Positions 35,101 through 49,700 of a stretch of 64,000 nt of DNA are shown here, piece after piece; within the stretch, counting starts at the first letter, position 1, and the number at the start of each line of letters is the position of its first letter. This stretch comes from Larus michahellis (taxonomy: Eukaryota > Chordata > Aves > Charadriiformes > Laridae). A program made the position numbers and the translations under genes. The stretch covers positions 90,752,215-90,816,214 of the forward strand of contig NC_133896.1 in NCBI RefSeq assembly GCF_964199755.1, read 5' to 3'. The notes under the pieces are model-generated. The model did not search any database. It saw only the letters and a list, made by a program, of their open reading frames with translations, and was not told the origin of the DNA.

Positions 35101-36300
35101 GTGGCACAAACCTAGAAGGGGGGCACGCACGCCTTGCGGCCACACTCGGGCACCCCCACCGAAAGCCTGGCCGCAGCACGCCAGCGGGGCGGAGGAGGCG
35201 CAGGCCAGGCCAGGGGAAGGGAAGACCCACTCGGAAAATCCCCCCTCTGGCTGAAAAGACGCCAGGGCGGGGGGAAGCGGGAGGGAGCCTGGGCAGCAAA
35301 GACTTGAACGGAGGACGGAACTCGGTGCCCGCCCAGCGGAGCCGCTGCGAGAGGAGGGCGGCTCCGTTCCCCGCTCCATCCCCTGCGAGCCGCGGCTGCG
35401 GCGGCCGGCGGAGGGGCGTCCGCGGCGGCTGGGGACGAAGGAGCCCCGGCGGAGGGTGGGGGAGGGAGAGGATGGTGACCGCCGGGGAAGCGACAGGAGT
35501 GGCTGCCTCGGCCTGTGGGATCTGGCAGTACCCCCAGCCCCCCATTTGCTGCGCCAGGCTGGGCCTCTGCAAAGGAAAGCAGGTCGGGAGGGGGGGAACG
35601 GGCTAGAGAGAGGAGGAGGAGGAGGGGCACGGCGAGGAGGGGAGGGAGGAGAGAGAGAAAGCGGGCGAGCGAGAAGAGCCCGGAGAAAGGGAAAAGGCAG
35701 ATCCTTGGAAGCGGGGGGAAGAGAGACTCCTGTAGGAAGAGGGATCCTGGGCGGGGAGAGGAGAGAAGGAAAAAAAAAAAAAAAAACCAACAAAAAAACC
35801 CAACAAACCCGTTCCCAGAGAAGGGCCTGGAGAGGAGCGCAAGGATCGGAACTACTCGCAAGCATCCGAGTTGTAGAAGGCATCGATCGAGGGCCAAAGG
35901 GCTGTGCCCGGGGCCGGGGGACAAAGCGGCAGTGGGTGCAGAGCGAGAGGGACGACGTGGCGCTAAGCCCGTCAAGATGGTGTAGCTCGCACGGTGGAAA
36001 TGGTCTTTGTCCAACTTTTCTGATGCCGGGAGGCCGGTCGGCACGGCTCTGAGCGGGAAGGAAGGGCTCCTGCGAAAACTGCTTGAGTAATGCTGGGAAG
36101 TGAAAGGGGTGTTGCTGGAGTCCTGCAAAAGGTATTGTGGCGGCGAGCGGTCCGGCGGGGAAGGGCATTGTGAGCCTGGCCGAAGAGATCTGAGGAAGGA
36201 GAGCCGTGGTCGGCGGAGATCCTCGGGTCTCCGCCCTCCGTGGCGGGGTGACACGGAACAGACGAGTGCTACTTCTGAAAGGGATTACAACTCCTAAGGT
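35100..36300 (+). promoter_or_regulatory. CpG island, probable EPHB6 promoter and first non-coding exon
   Basis: GC content and CpG density rise sharply here and are matched nowhere else in the window. The plus strand is purine-rich with many CGG and GAGG runs, typical of a vertebrate promoter and 5' UTR. The next recognisable plus-strand exon is 17.7 kb downstream and carries the EPHB6-like start codon, so this island most likely drives that gene. I cannot place the start site or first splice donor with confidence; GTATTG near 36,131 is one candidate. Long antisense open frames (380 and 410 codons) come from the base composition. A 17-A tract (35,770-35,786) interrupts the island. Confidence 0.7.
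35770..35786. repeat. Poly-A tract inside the CpG island
   Basis: 17 consecutive A, followed by an A-rich 'ccaacaaaaaaacccaacaaa' stretch, in otherwise very GC-rich sequence. Confidence 0.8.
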
Positions 36301-39300
36301 TGTGGGGGTTCCTGTGCTCCTTCCCTGGTGTCTGCTGTTTAAAGGCTGTTTTGCAGGGACCCGGAGCGCCCATCAAAGACCCTCCCCCAAGCGCTCCTCG
36401 GCTGTCAGGTGCCGCGTGTGGGCAAGGAGAGAAAAAGCCTTTTGAAATCGGGTCACGGTTTCTCTGCTCACAGAAATTACTATCAAAACCAGTATCTTCC
36501 ACACATGCGTGGCGTGTTCGGTCTGCTCCTGTCCGTGTTTTTTCTCTCTCTCTAGCTCCGTGAAGAGCCGTGGTTAAATGCTGCTTTTGAAGTCTCTGAA
36601 GCAGGAAGGCAGGGGTAGATGTATGCTGGTGTAGGTTCCCAATCCTCGTGGAACAATACAAGGAAGGCTCTGTGGCCTTCTCTGTGGGCCTTCTCTGTTT
36701 AATGCTTTTGTGGGGGACAGATGGCTGTATAAGTGCTTGTTGCAGAGAAAAGCCATGTTAACCTATTTTTCAAGGAGATGATGCAAGTTACTACTACTCA
36801 TGCTAAATAAATCTGTGAATGTGGGAGGGGCCGTTGTGATGGGTAATTTTAAATTTGCCTTTCGTGGATCCACTGAGATGATTTCACTTACTCCGAAGTT
36901 TCTCTTGCTATTGCCACAGTCATTCAGTTGGGGAGAAGCGTGAATATCACCTGCCTCCCCCACAAGTTCTAGAAATAATAGAGTAAAGATGGGGAAGCAA
37001 ATCTTCCAAGGGGCATCCTTCTTTAGCAGTGATACCAAGTCATGCAGATTGATAAGGAAGGAAAGTGAGAGGGCAAATGGAAACAACAAAGTCAAGACAG
37101 TGGGAAGAGTAGCTGCCACCAGCCACATCTGCTAAAGAGACCGATCTGCAGCCTCAGCTGGGATGAACAAGGGAGGCTCCCTTCCGTGTTATGTAGGTTA
37201 TAATCAGAAATGTGGAAACTGGATGTGGGTGCACCTCTCGTTTAGTCATAGCTGATCCACCTGCCCCAAGCCACTAATACAAGGTTTAGCGACTATTTTT
37301 AGGTTTGTCTTCATTCCCAGTTTGAAATAATTCCAGTGTTGAGGTCCCTGTGGGAGCAGGAAAGAAAAAGGTAATCCACAGTCTAATCATCTTTTTCTTT
37401 GATGTTACCCGATCTCTGTGCTAAAAAAAAAAAAAAAAATCTGTTTTTCTCTAGAAGTTCATTCCCTAAATTCAACACCTTGTACCACTTCAGTTTATTG
37501 TGCTAGTGTTTTGACAAGCCTCAGATAACTGCACGTAATTGCATCCTTTCCTTTTCTGCCTTTTGCATGTATGTCCTCTTAGCCAACTTACAGGTGTAGT
37601 TTTTAATTCTTTGACATGTATGTGTGTGCCCCTCTAGCCACTAAATGTTTTTACTTGTCTTCTGAATTCTCTCCTACTTGACTTTCTTGCACTTGCACTG
37701 AGCTGCACAGAATTGTTTCTATGGCCATGTGTTTTGATACTTGGAAATACCATTACTTTGGGGTATTTGAGTTTGTATGAAGCAGGATTATATCCTCTTC
37801 CAATCACTGAAACCTTGCAGAAAGGCATGTTGTCTTTGTTCTGAGGTTCTCAGCACTTCCAAGCTGGTATCTGTGGCAAGAACAGCTTGGGTTATAGAGG
37901 CTGGTTTTGGCAGGGGTTGAGGGAGAGATTTCTCCTCTCTTTTTCTCTTGCTCAGGGCTGCTATTGTATTGTAATCGCCTTCTGTATTTGACTTGCAGGC
38001 TGACCAATGACACAGTGTAAACGCGTTTTGAGGGAAAGGCAGCTGGTGGCTCCAAGGAGGCAGCTGCGTATTCTCCAGCATGCTCCCATAGGCTGCCAGC
38101 AGATGTGTCTCACAAGAGAGCCAATCCCTCAATCCATTGGGAATTGTCGTCTTTATGCCTATACAAATTCACTGCGTACATTCCTCTTTGTGCCCAGGTG
38201 CAGATGTCTTCTTCTCCCCTTTGATACTACATGTGCGATAAGCAGAGAGTCATGTAAGAGATCACTATAGTTTCTCACCCCTTACCTTGTGTGCCTACAT
38301 TAACATAGAGGTGCTCTGTGGTCAACTCTTCTTCCCTGGATACCTGCACTGTTACGAGATTTATGCATACTTTTCCTCTGGCTTCAGGAATGCTTCCCTC
38401 TATAGGTCTGCTCCCCTTAAAACCTGTTTTTCCTTGTTATCCATGCATTATTCGTCAGCAGCCTCTGTGCAGAAGGTTCTCCCGAAGTCCCTACAGATGA
38501 GTGCAAATTTAGAGCACATTTAGGGTTGCATAGTTTATTTTTATTTCTCATTTTTGTGGCCATGTTGCATATGTTTACTGCACACACAAACAATATAAGA
38601 TTGGAAGAAGTAGAAACTGGTATGTATGGTCAAGCTAGATCTTTATAATGTGGTTTAGCCACCAAAAAGGATGGTGATATTACCCAAAAAGCGCACTATT
38701 GTGAAAAAGGATTTGTTAAGAATATTACAGATTGGCTGTTCTGGGTCATAAACATATAATGATTTTTTTTTCAAAAAGCTAAGACTCATTTCTATGAAGA
38801 GAAAAGTTGATTAAAGCTTTAGGAGGAAACTTATAAGGCTCCTATAATTTTGTCATTATTTTCTCTTATGTTTTCTCTTAAACCTGTTTTAATGTTATAT
38901 TACTATCTTATCGTACTGTTTTAAAAAAAAAAAAGGAAAATTTGTATTTTGTTAGGAAGTTTTCCATCATCTTACAGCAATATAGTTAATGTACTTTTCC
39001 CAGCTACTGACTCCACAAATTCAGCAGTCTTCCAACTCTTTGCAACCTTATCATTTAGCTTTTGCCTGTTAAGTCTTGGGCTGGACATCCCTCATCTCTC
39101 CCTATTTGCTCTCTTTGGCTACCATGCAGTGTCATGGACTTCGGGGGGGGTGCACAGGTATAATTTATGTGGATTTTGTAAATAATTCTGTAGATATTGT
39201 GCAGCAGCAAACTAGCTCTCTGTCTCGAGTGATGCCAACTGTGCATCTGTCTGTGTTAATAGACCCCTAAAAGGATAAAAACTCCGTAATTACTCATATC

Positions 39301-41996
39301 AGCCACGGTACTTTTGACATGTGAGCAGCAAATCTGCTGAGTAAGAAAATGCCATTTCATGTTGTCGCTCTTCTCGCATTTGATTCATACAATGAGCTTT
39401 AAACTTAACAAAGAGAAGAACTACATTAGTACTTTCTTCCTAGAAGCATGTGTTGTGCTTTCAAGAAATATTCCCCTGCTACCAGGAATAGTATTTTATT
39501 TAAAGTGTACTATTAATACATGTGGTGTTTAAAAAAAAAAAAAAAGTGTGTACTTTATGGAGGTACTGGCACAATGTTTTTTACAGAAGACACTGTCTTG
39601 CCTCTTAAAAAGTCACCATGGAGCAGGCTGATGCTCCTGTCGTGGAGGTGCTACTTGAAGTTCTTTCTTGACACCACTTCTGATAAAAGAAGCAGCTTTG
39701 GAAGTCAAGCTCTTCTAGTCACTGGTTTCAATTTTCCATGCCTCCAGAGGCCCCTATGCTTTCTGCTACTCAGGACTTGCTTGTCAAGAAAATTTTTGTT
39801 CAAATGTTTCACATGCGCATACCCCCTCCCATATGCATCCATATATGCACATGCCCATGTATGCACACGACAACAGTTAAGACAGGAGAAAAAAAGTGCT
39901 ACCTTGGGAGTAGAGAAGATGCTGGATACTATGAGAACACAGCTTATCCAGTCTGAAAACTATAGTCTTACATATGAAGGCTGTATCCTTAAGGTCTTGG
40001 TTCACCTTAGGATGGAAATTCTTGCCAGCCCAGACCTGTATATTGAAACATACATGACTTCATTTTCAGACAGGCTTTTTCTTTTTTTTTCCTCCCCAAG
40101 CTTGCCAAGTAAATGATTCCTCTGCTGATTCTGCAATTTCCAAGTGCAGTTTTTTTCTTGGTGCCATGTCTCTGGAAAATATCCAATGTGTTTAAGTCAT
40201 GTAATTAAACTCTAGAAGCTAGAGACTGAGGACTACTGACTCCTTATAACTTATTTCTGGTTTAGCATACTGACGTTCCTCCAAGTTACTGTAAAGCTTT
40301 CAAAGCTCCCTAAATGACCTGATCTCTCTCCCACTTACTGTAAGACACTCACATGATACGAATCGAGTTGGCCCAGCTGACCACTTCAGAGGCAGTGTGT
40401 AGAATACAGACGCCTATGTGGAAGCCTTTAGCATCAGGCTTACCACAGGTTGTTTCAGATCTTGAGGATGTCTGCAAATAGAAGCAGGATTCCTTGGCAG
40501 AACACTCTTATCTTCCTAACTATTCTTTATGAAGAGGGTGGGATGTCACAAGAGGGATATTGTTGTGGAGATTTCTGTGCAGGTTTTGAATAATTTCAAA
40601 TTGGAAATTCACATTGGACTGTTTATAAAACTGTTTGAATTTCCAAATGCTAAGTTTCGCTCATGGCTAGGATCAATTTGATTCGAGTAAGCAGAATCTG
40701 AAATGCTTTCTGCACAAGGAAGATGTTTGAAATTATTCCTTGGTTTTGAGCCAGGAAGAAGCTGCTGGAAGCACAGCTGGATTGGGATGCTTGCCTGTAG
40801 TTGTCTCCCAGATGGTCCCTTCCCTTGCTAATGTCAGTAGGCTTTGAGCTGGTGCCAGCAGCAATGGGAATGCAAATATGTACTGGCATTTTCACTTTTC
40901 AGTGAGTTTGCTAATCCCGTTTGGAGCATGTGTTGTTCATAAAGGGGCCACCATATCAGCAGTTATCACTGCCACCATTATGGTATCAGGAATGGAATAG
41001 TCCTTCTGAGGAATGTTCATTTAATTACTAGCTCAGAGGATCTTAGTGGCCTTCTCTTCCTCCAGTATGTAAGCATGGTAGAAATCGGTAAAGGTGCAGT
41101 ACTACATGATTTGAGAACAAATTGTGCTGATGTGAGTATAAATTGGCGGTCTGTTAAAATCTTGCAGATAGATAGAGGCTTGACAGAGGGAATTTTCTGT
41201 AGTTTGCATGTGTCTTGGTGTTGTGTTCTGCCGGGACACGTATGTGGAGTCAGATGCTGAAGAGTAATTAGTTTTCGTTTGGAGCCTTACTGTAGCACCT
41301 TTTTGCTCAGGGCCCCAGGCAGGGCACTGGAAAGACATTTGGTGAAATAACGTAATGGGAATGATGTATGACTTGTGTTCCTTGTTTCAGTCAAAAGTCC
41401 TTCTAACTCTGACTGGAAGAATTGTGTTGACAATTGCTTGTTTCTCATGGATAATTTTACCTATCTTGAATTCAAAGTGGTTCTGGATGGTGTCAGAGAG
41501 CTGCAGCTTCCTGCAACTAAGGAAATCACATTAGTGGCTAGATCCTTGTTACCTGAAGAGAATAGCTTAAAAAAATGTTTACTAAATCGATTCTTTTGAT
41601 TCTGTCTAATGAATTGCCCCCAAAAGTGTGTGTGCAGTGGCAGGGTGTAAAGAAAACAAATCTGTCTTTGGAAACAGAGTAAAAATAAAAATGTTCAATT
41701 ATTTTAAAGAACTAAGCTAGTGGAAGTTTTACTCTCTCTGGTAAAATAACACTTATTGGACAACTCTAATAGAAAGGATCAGAATAGGCTTGTGGAGTTG
41801 TTGTACCTGTCTTGCTTCTCTTGACTGATAGTCTGTACCAGCCCACAGTGTCTCATAGTGTTGCAAAGAGCTGTGTGAACAGAAAGCAGAGTGGGAAGGG
41901 GGAACGTGCATTAAAACCTCAGAAAGTTATTTTAAAATTAGTTTTTAGATGATTCTTTTGAAAAAGGCTTTGCTTCCCTGTCCCCACCCCCTACTT

Positions 41997-42013
41997 CCCC
42001 CCCCCCCCCCCCC
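41997..42013. repeat. Poly-C tract, 17 bp
   Basis: 17 C preceded by shorter C runs. The minus strand is therefore a G-run that could form a quadruplex. Confidence 0.8.
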
Positions 42014-43540
42014 AGATCATAGCAGATCAGCCCAGTGTTTTCTACTGTATTTTCTCGGGGGTCTCCAAACCTGTGGTGTTGAAATTGGACAATCCCTGAA
42101 TGTATGACACTAATGCAAATGGGCTATTTGTATTTGACTGTGTGAACTTCTCTGCCATGGCACTGATGAACTGGAAGCTCATTGAAGAGCGACAGAAGCG
42201 ATTAGGACACTGTAGGGAATTTTTGACATGCTATTAGAAAGAATTATCTTAATGATGACTGAAAAAGCGTTGCTCTGGAGTATTTATAGTACCCAGGAGA
42301 CTTATCGACAGGATCCTAGGAAATGTGGCTAAAGTAAAAAGCCTGGCTCAACTTGCCCAGAACAGATGATTTCAGGTTCAGTATTAAGACACATTTTCTT
42401 CCAGAAAGGTCTAAGTAGAGTGTAGGAAGTTGTGGAACAGCAATAGCAATAGGAAGCCCTATTGCTTATGTCATTTAAAAATATAACTAGGAAGTCCTAA
42501 AGGAATATACAGACAAAAATCCTCCAGTTGACTGAAAACTGTAGGCCAGATGCCCAGCCCGCTCTCTTAGTTTCGATTATTACAGTCTCACCAGCAACTG
42601 AGGGAGGGACTATTTTCCCAACAGAAAATGCATCTTGGATCTGCTGAGTTACAACCAAGACTGATTGGTATCCAAGGAAGGGAAGTGGTGTGTTGTACTT
42701 GCTCCATTTCAGGTGTAGTCCTTTGGTTTTGAGGTTGGACGTGGCTGTAGAAGAGCAGGGAGCCCCACCATCCACACTGAGATATAAATACGCCTTTGAG
42801 ACACAGAGGAGGCAGGATGAGCTCTGAGATTTATATGTTATTGCTTTCACCTCTGGCACGAAAAATAATATAAACATGCATTAGAAAGAGATGCTATGAG
42901 CCTGAAATATCTTTCTACTGTAACCCGCTTGGCCTTCCCTTTTCCTCTTAAGACTTTTTCTGTTCTGCTGACGTATTAGTGGCACATAATGTTCCTATTT
43001 CCTGAGGGTGGGAACAACAAACTGGAAATGTAGGATGGAGGAGGAGGGAAGGAGCCGGGAATGGAATTGGCTGCTCTGCAGGCTCTGCCAGTGGCAAGTT
43101 CAAATTTTTGGTGGGGCTCCCTAACCTGCTTTCATTACACGTGGGCTCCCCATGATGCTTCACTGAACTCAGCTAATTGTTTCACCCAGTCATTCCCTTC
43201 CAGGTCATCTCTCTCTTTGTTGTAGCCTTGATGTCACTTCTTTTCTTCAAGCTGCCATTTCTGCCTCATTGCTCTCTCAGCTGTCTCTTAGACAAGAGCC
43301 AATTTTGGGCAACCTGATTCCCAAAATCAAAGTGAGAGCCTGGTCTAAGCCTTGGACCAGCATGAATCATTAATATTGTCCTTTAAATAAATATCTATTG
43401 ACAAAAGGTAAAAGAAAATCAGTGTTAAAGACCAAGTCAGATATTTCTGAAGTTGAATAGGACCCTTATATTGTGTGTTCTCGTTGCTCAGTTCAGTTAT
43501 TTTAACAATGAGACCAATGTACTATGAGAGAAGGATACTG

Positions 43541-43735
43541 AATCATAGAATAATTTGGGTTGGAAGGGACCTTTAAATGTCATCTAGTCCAACAACCCCT
43601 GCAGTAAGCAGGGACACCTTCAACTAGATCAGGTTGCTCAAGAGTCCCGACCAACCTGACCTTGAATGGTTCCAGGGATGGGGCACCTACCATCTCCCTG
43701 GGCAACCTGTTCCAGTGTTTCACCACCCTCATTGT
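43541..43735 (-). mobile_element. CR1 LINE 3' end fragment
   Basis: The plus strand shows antisense CR1: 'aatcatagaataatttgggttgg', 'agggacctttaaatgtcat', 'ccaacctgaccttgaatgg', 'catctccctgggcaacctg'. About 195 bp, 5'-truncated. Confidence 0.85.
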
Positions 43736-46700
43736 AAAAATGAATGAAGATTATGGATTTGGAGACTGGAATTGAAGAGAGCAGAACTGGGGAAATCATC
43801 TAGTTTCTTAAAGTTTTCCCAGAATAAGTTCTAGGTTTCATAGTTCCTGTGCGTGTGTTCTTACAGTGCCTTGAGAGATTGCTGCGGATGTCGCTCCCTA
43901 GTTGCTTGTTACTGCACAATGCAGTGACACCTCCTGCAAAAGTGGTTATAGACAGACTATAGTTAGTGTGGATGTGGAGTTCTGTGGAGTGTGATCAGTG
44001 CAGTGCAGGATTATTTTGTACTGGTTTAGTGCCTAATGGGAGCATGAGGCTCAAACTAATGGTGGATCAGACAGAATTCCCATCTAGGCAAACAGTGGTG
44101 CTATAAGGATGAAAACTGTGTGGTAGAAGTCTTCACTGAGCCATTTTCTCTCTCCCTCATAGCTTCCTACTTTTGTGCATGTATTTCCACATCAAACGCT
44201 CTAATTTGCATGCTGGAGCTAAAGCTTGTGTATTGTATAGCCTGTTTGTGTAGTCAGCAAAATGTAAGGTAATCAGCTTGACTGAAGATAATTTCTTATT
44301 CCCACTTCCATTGAGGGAGTATTTTATGTTACAGGCCTCTGTTATGGCAACCTTATGAACTGGCAAACTGATATTTGCAATAAGTGTGGAGGTATAATTG
44401 GATGGAAGCTAGCTGGTAATCAATTGCATGGAGTGAGGCTGGGAGAGGAGGTTTGGACAGCAAGATCAGGGCAATTAGCAAATCAGTAAAGTGATTATGC
44501 TTCAGTGCTTTTCTGTCTTGTTGTTTTACAAAGAAGCATTTTTTCCTTGCTTCTCTTAACAGGAATAAAAACACTGACGATAAATAATGCTAATAATTAA
44601 ATAGTTTTAAAAATGTAAGTAGGCTTTATCTGCAAATACAATTTGCCAGCAATTTGAGAACCAAGCTCTATGACAGCCCAAGGCTGTGAAACTGATTAAA
44701 ATGGAAAAAAGTAGTTATAATTAACCCTTAAATCATGAAGCACATTCTCTGAAAACCCAAGTAGCCTCCTTGAAGCCAGAAAGAAGGCTAATAACAAGAG
44801 CGAGCAGCACTTAAATGAAGATGTTGTAATATTATTAGTTCTTTCTGTAGTCTGTTTTGAAATGCCAGTTTCTCTCATGGAATGAAAGGCAATTTCAAAA
44901 TGCAGGGAATTCCCATAGAAGATGAACATTATCTTTTAACCAACTGTCAGTTCTGCCACTGTCTCCTAATGGAGACAGCATAAGTTTAGACACTGTGAAT
45001 ATGAATAGCACGCATTTTCTGCTTATGCTAAGTGTTCCTTACAGTAAAACCCTCAAAAAGTCAAAAGCAAAGTTGGAGATGAAGGCAGTTAATTATATTG
45101 TTACAAAAAATGAACATTCTTTACCACAGCTGAAAAAAATCTTAGTCCTTACTAAAAGGCTTTGCAAGCTTTTGTCCACAAAGAGCAGTTTAAGAAAAGT
45201 ATTCTCAGTTTGTTTTTTGCCCTGCATTGTATATTTTGAGTGTTTGTGGATAGGTCTTGGTTCCTATATTTCTAGACATGCCATGTTAGGCTACATCCTT
45301 AGTTTAAAATGGGAAACAGCGTTAGTATGAAATATCCCCCTTCTTAGGCTTATCTATTATTTTGTGAGCCACTCTCAGTTTTCCCCCAACCCAACACTTC
45401 AGGCCCTTGATTTCTTTTCCAGCATCCTGACAGTGCCTTTAAGGCCCTTTTGCAGCTCTGTGCTTGGTTTGTCTATGCAGATTTGCAGATGCTCTCACAG
45501 ACTTGGTCAGCAAATGTCAAGGTTATTTGTCTGATTTGTGGCGTTGCTTGTCTGCCCATTGCTAACACTGTGCATGGCCTCTTTATCATTTTCCATCCAT
45601 CAGCAATCTGAACTCGGTATATAATAAAACTTTAACTTCAGATTAAAAAGAAGCAAGGTGAGCATTGCTGAGTAGATGAGAACATGATTTTAGGGACATA
45701 ATCTTTACGTCATACATCTTTTGTTTAAATACTATTTCTGAAAAAGTTTTATTTCCCTTCCCTTTTTTAATGACAAAATAGTGTGCATCTTTTTCCTTGT
45801 ATTTTCAAACTTGTTCTGTCATAAAATTACTGTGAAATTTGAAGCATTTACTTAAATTTAGCTGTTGCCAGTTGTACTGGAAAAGGAACTGTCAATTGTC
45901 AAAGAATTCTTACTGCCGCAGAATTTGCTCATCTAGAAGTTAATAATATGGCCATCTTCAGGGATACTGAAGTCGAATCCCCTAAACATAACATTCTGTG
46001 CTTAGAATTTTGGAAATACAACCTTTTACACAGGGAGGTGTAAATTACCTATTTTTTTCCTCTCTGAAGCCTTATGTCTTCATTTTGTACAGATAAAAGT
46101 ATGCTTGTTAAAGGTAAATCATACTTGAAAACATCATGTTTACTTCCACATAGATAAAAATGCATTGCAAGGATCTGTGCACAGTTGCACTGAAAGAAGT
46201 TCGTTGAGAAATTAGAGTAAAATTGATAAGAGCACAGGGGAACCATATGCAGTAGGTACTGCTGTTATCTTCTCTTTCCATCAAAGATATATAAATATGA
46301 TGGGATGCTGCTGATCCTTTTTCACCCTCTTCTTTCTGTAGTCTTTTATTTATTGTATGAAAATTCAAATGGAGTAATTTCGGTATCACTCCAATTCTTA
46401 TTACTTTTAAGGAGAGTTTCTGTCAGCCAGTGATGGATAACATATACAACAATGCATTTCTTCGCATTTTTCATTGTATAACGTTATTAATATTCTAGAG
46501 CTGAGATTTTGCTTCCAGGTGTTAATGTTAGAAACTTGGGTATAATTACCCATGTTTCTTTGAAAAGTACATGAATCGCTATAAAAATTGTCAGTTAAGT
46601 CAAGTCCTGTGAGGTGGGAAGAGATTTTATTCAGGAGCTTTGTTGTACTAGATATGCATATAATTCAAATACCTAGTAAGCAGGTGGAAGAAAGAATCTG

Positions 46701-49700
46701 TATCTTTAATTAAATTTTTTTTTTTTTTAAATTGCAATAGTTTCAAGAGATCAGTGTCCATCTTGTTAGGCATAGCAGAAACATGATGGGGAGGCACTGA
46801 GAGAGTCTGCGGAAACACAAGGAAGCGGTGAATTAACTTTGGTTAGGAAGATAAACCAGGGTCACAAAGCTGTGAGGCATCTCGAGCCAAGTGTATGTGC
46901 TGTAGCAGAGAAGAGACGTTTAAAGGAAAACACTGTGGTTATCTAAAGAAATGCTAACATGGCCACCTGTATGGGTTAGAAGACAGCACAGAGGCTCAGA
47001 ACCTCCCCAGATATCTTTAGGCTGCACCTAAGGAGTCATTTGGAGGGGGCTGTTTAGCAGTCCATAGCTCCCTTTTTGAATTAGTACAGATCTTGGGTAC
47101 CTACGAAGATGATTCAGCTCAGTCCACTGACTGTAGATGTTGTTTGAGTGATTATGCTTCTAATTTGGGCACCCTATCCGAGCCTCAAGGGCTTAATAAA
47201 AATTCATGAAAATAAGCATCTCTTCCCTTTAAGGGCTATGGAAGTCCTTAACTTGGATTCCCTTAGGAAATGTATAATCAGAGCATGGAAGATCAGCTTC
47301 AAGACTCCTGGTGTTTCCATGGTAAACAAGGAAATAAATCCCTTTCTTTGGAAAGCATTCAAAATCAACCTTTGGATTGTCATTGTAAACTTAAAGAGTC
47401 TCAAAAGACACCAACACAACCCTGTTTAGATAATCTGTAAGGAACAAATGATCAAGCCAGCTAGAGGAAATCTTTTATGAAGTACATTGTTGAGGAAGAA
47501 TTCCATTAAGCTTAGTTATACATTAGTACCTAGATCCTTTCTCTCAAAATTAAATTAATAAACTGAATGGACCATAAAAAATCCACAAGGCTTTGTTACA
47601 GCTTCTACTCTCCTCTTAGATATTTTTGAAGTATTCTGGAGTAATTCAAAATAATATCATATAGTAACAGAGGATAAAAGGATATACAGCAATTATTCAA
47701 ATGATTTACATATTTAATTAAATATTTCTCTGTGCTGCTATATGTGCCCTAGTGATTTTTTTTTTTTTTTGAAGAAAAACACATTAACTTCATAATATTA
47801 AAACCCTGAGCGATAAATTATGTGTTGTCCTCCCCCCATTCACTTCCTGTTTAGGGTGTAAAAAGATTTCTATGAATAGCAGTTACTGTAATTACTGCCT
47901 AAGAGAGAAGGTAGGCAGGATTATGTTATGCTCAGTTTTGCACAGGCATTGAGTGACAGCTTTTCACAACAGCATTGTGAGATTTATCCTAGTGAGACGC
48001 GTGACCTTAGTTGCAAGGGCATCTGAGTGGTGAAGGAGCAATTATAGTAGAAGAGAGCTGGGGAGAGAGGAGGGGGGAAGGCCTCTTGCTCGGTGTATAA
48101 CGTTATCATGGTTCCCTGTTTATCATGAATGAGAAGAAGTTTTAATTCTTCTTTTTGTACTTTGCCTAAAAGTGATGAATCAATGTGCGGCACAAATTCG
48201 TTGGAATAGTAGTTTATTGACTCTCCCAGGTGCTGTGCTTATTTATCTTTCTAATGCTTATCACTGAGAAATAATATTAAGCTATTATGAGTCATAGTGC
48301 AAAACGTGCAAGAGGAGGAAAGATTGTGCCTGCAAAGGTACAGCATTTTCTCTGCCCAGAAGAATTTTTGAGGTGCATTTGTTTTGCATCTAGATGCTTT
48401 GTGTGAGGAAAAAGTATGACAAATATGAGGGAAATCTCTTGAATTGAGGGTAGCAAAGGGAAGCTATACCCATATAATGATTTCTGCTGTGAAATACGCC
48501 TAGAGGAGTCAGCTAACAATGAAAGAGGAAGAAGCATTGTCCCAGTGGGAGGAAACAAGATGATTTGGAAAAGTTCTTGGGACAGTTAAGAGGAAGAGAA
48601 AAAGTAAAAATCTGGCATTGTTATGATTTCAGCTTCTGTTAGTAGAACAATTTAAAATACATAAAAGTACTTTGTTGCACAGGGATAGATATCTTTTCAA
48701 ATCTGTTGCAAGTTCAAAACAGGGATTAGATAAATTCATAAAGACATACTAAAGGGAATAGATTGGGGTATATGCTCTATCAACCCTACTTAAGTCTTGT
48801 ATTTGTGGATGCTGGAGGAATAGTAGGGGATTGGACTACATAGAGATTAGGCTTGCAAGCTGTCTCCAAATAAAACCTCTTCCTGGCACTGGAGACCTAG
48901 AGAAACTTGTCGTTAGATGGATGTTGATCTGCTTCAGTGTTCTTTCTTGTGTTTTGAAATGTAGTTTGCACTAAAGCTTGCAGAATTGTTGTTCCCTTGA
49001 CTACACATTGAAAAACACAAGTGCTCTTCATATAAGGAAGACTGTCAGGAACTCTTCACTAAGAACTGACAATTTTTATATTGTGTTGACAGCACCATTG
49101 TTTCTATTTGCCTCCATGCTTCCTGGGAACAAGATACTTGGACCAATATTAGAGCTGGGATTTCTGCAAAGTAGTGCGGGATGGAGCATCCTCTCTGCAG
49201 TGGATCAAGCTCATATTCTTTTAGGGAACAGAATATTGGAGCTGACCTTAGGTCTCCTGTAGGAATCGTGGGCTATGTGACTAGTAGTTCTTGCTGCCTC
49301 TTGTTTGCTCTAATTTCACAGAACTCAAAGAAACAGCTACATTCCATTCATGGAGATGAAGAACCTGTCAGGCCCTCATCTTTTTTCTAGGAGACTTGTG
49401 CAGTGCCTGAACAATCCTAGCTTGTTTCTTAGTGCTAAAGGCATACCCGAATTCGTCCTGCAGGAGCCAGACAAACGCATGGTTCAGATGAATGCTTAAC
49501 TGCTCTTTGAGGTCAGGTTCTGCAGGTGGTATCTGTCAGGGGGGAATAGGGTCAATGTGCATTGCTTTCTGATCTGTGGCTACATGTTGTCTGCATAATA
49601 AGCTAGAATGTGCTTCAGCAAAGGTCTGTCTGAAGATTTATGGGTGGAATCAAAAGGGTCAGATAGAAAGCAAGGGTTTTCTTTAAACTTTAGGCCCACC

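Noticed and set aside
34936..36254. Antisense open frames of 410 and 380 codons, and sense frames of 156-198 codons, in the CpG island
   Set aside because: Very high GC removes stop codons in all frames. The deduced proteins are low-complexity Pro/Ser/Arg-rich, overlap each other in several frames and show no domain.
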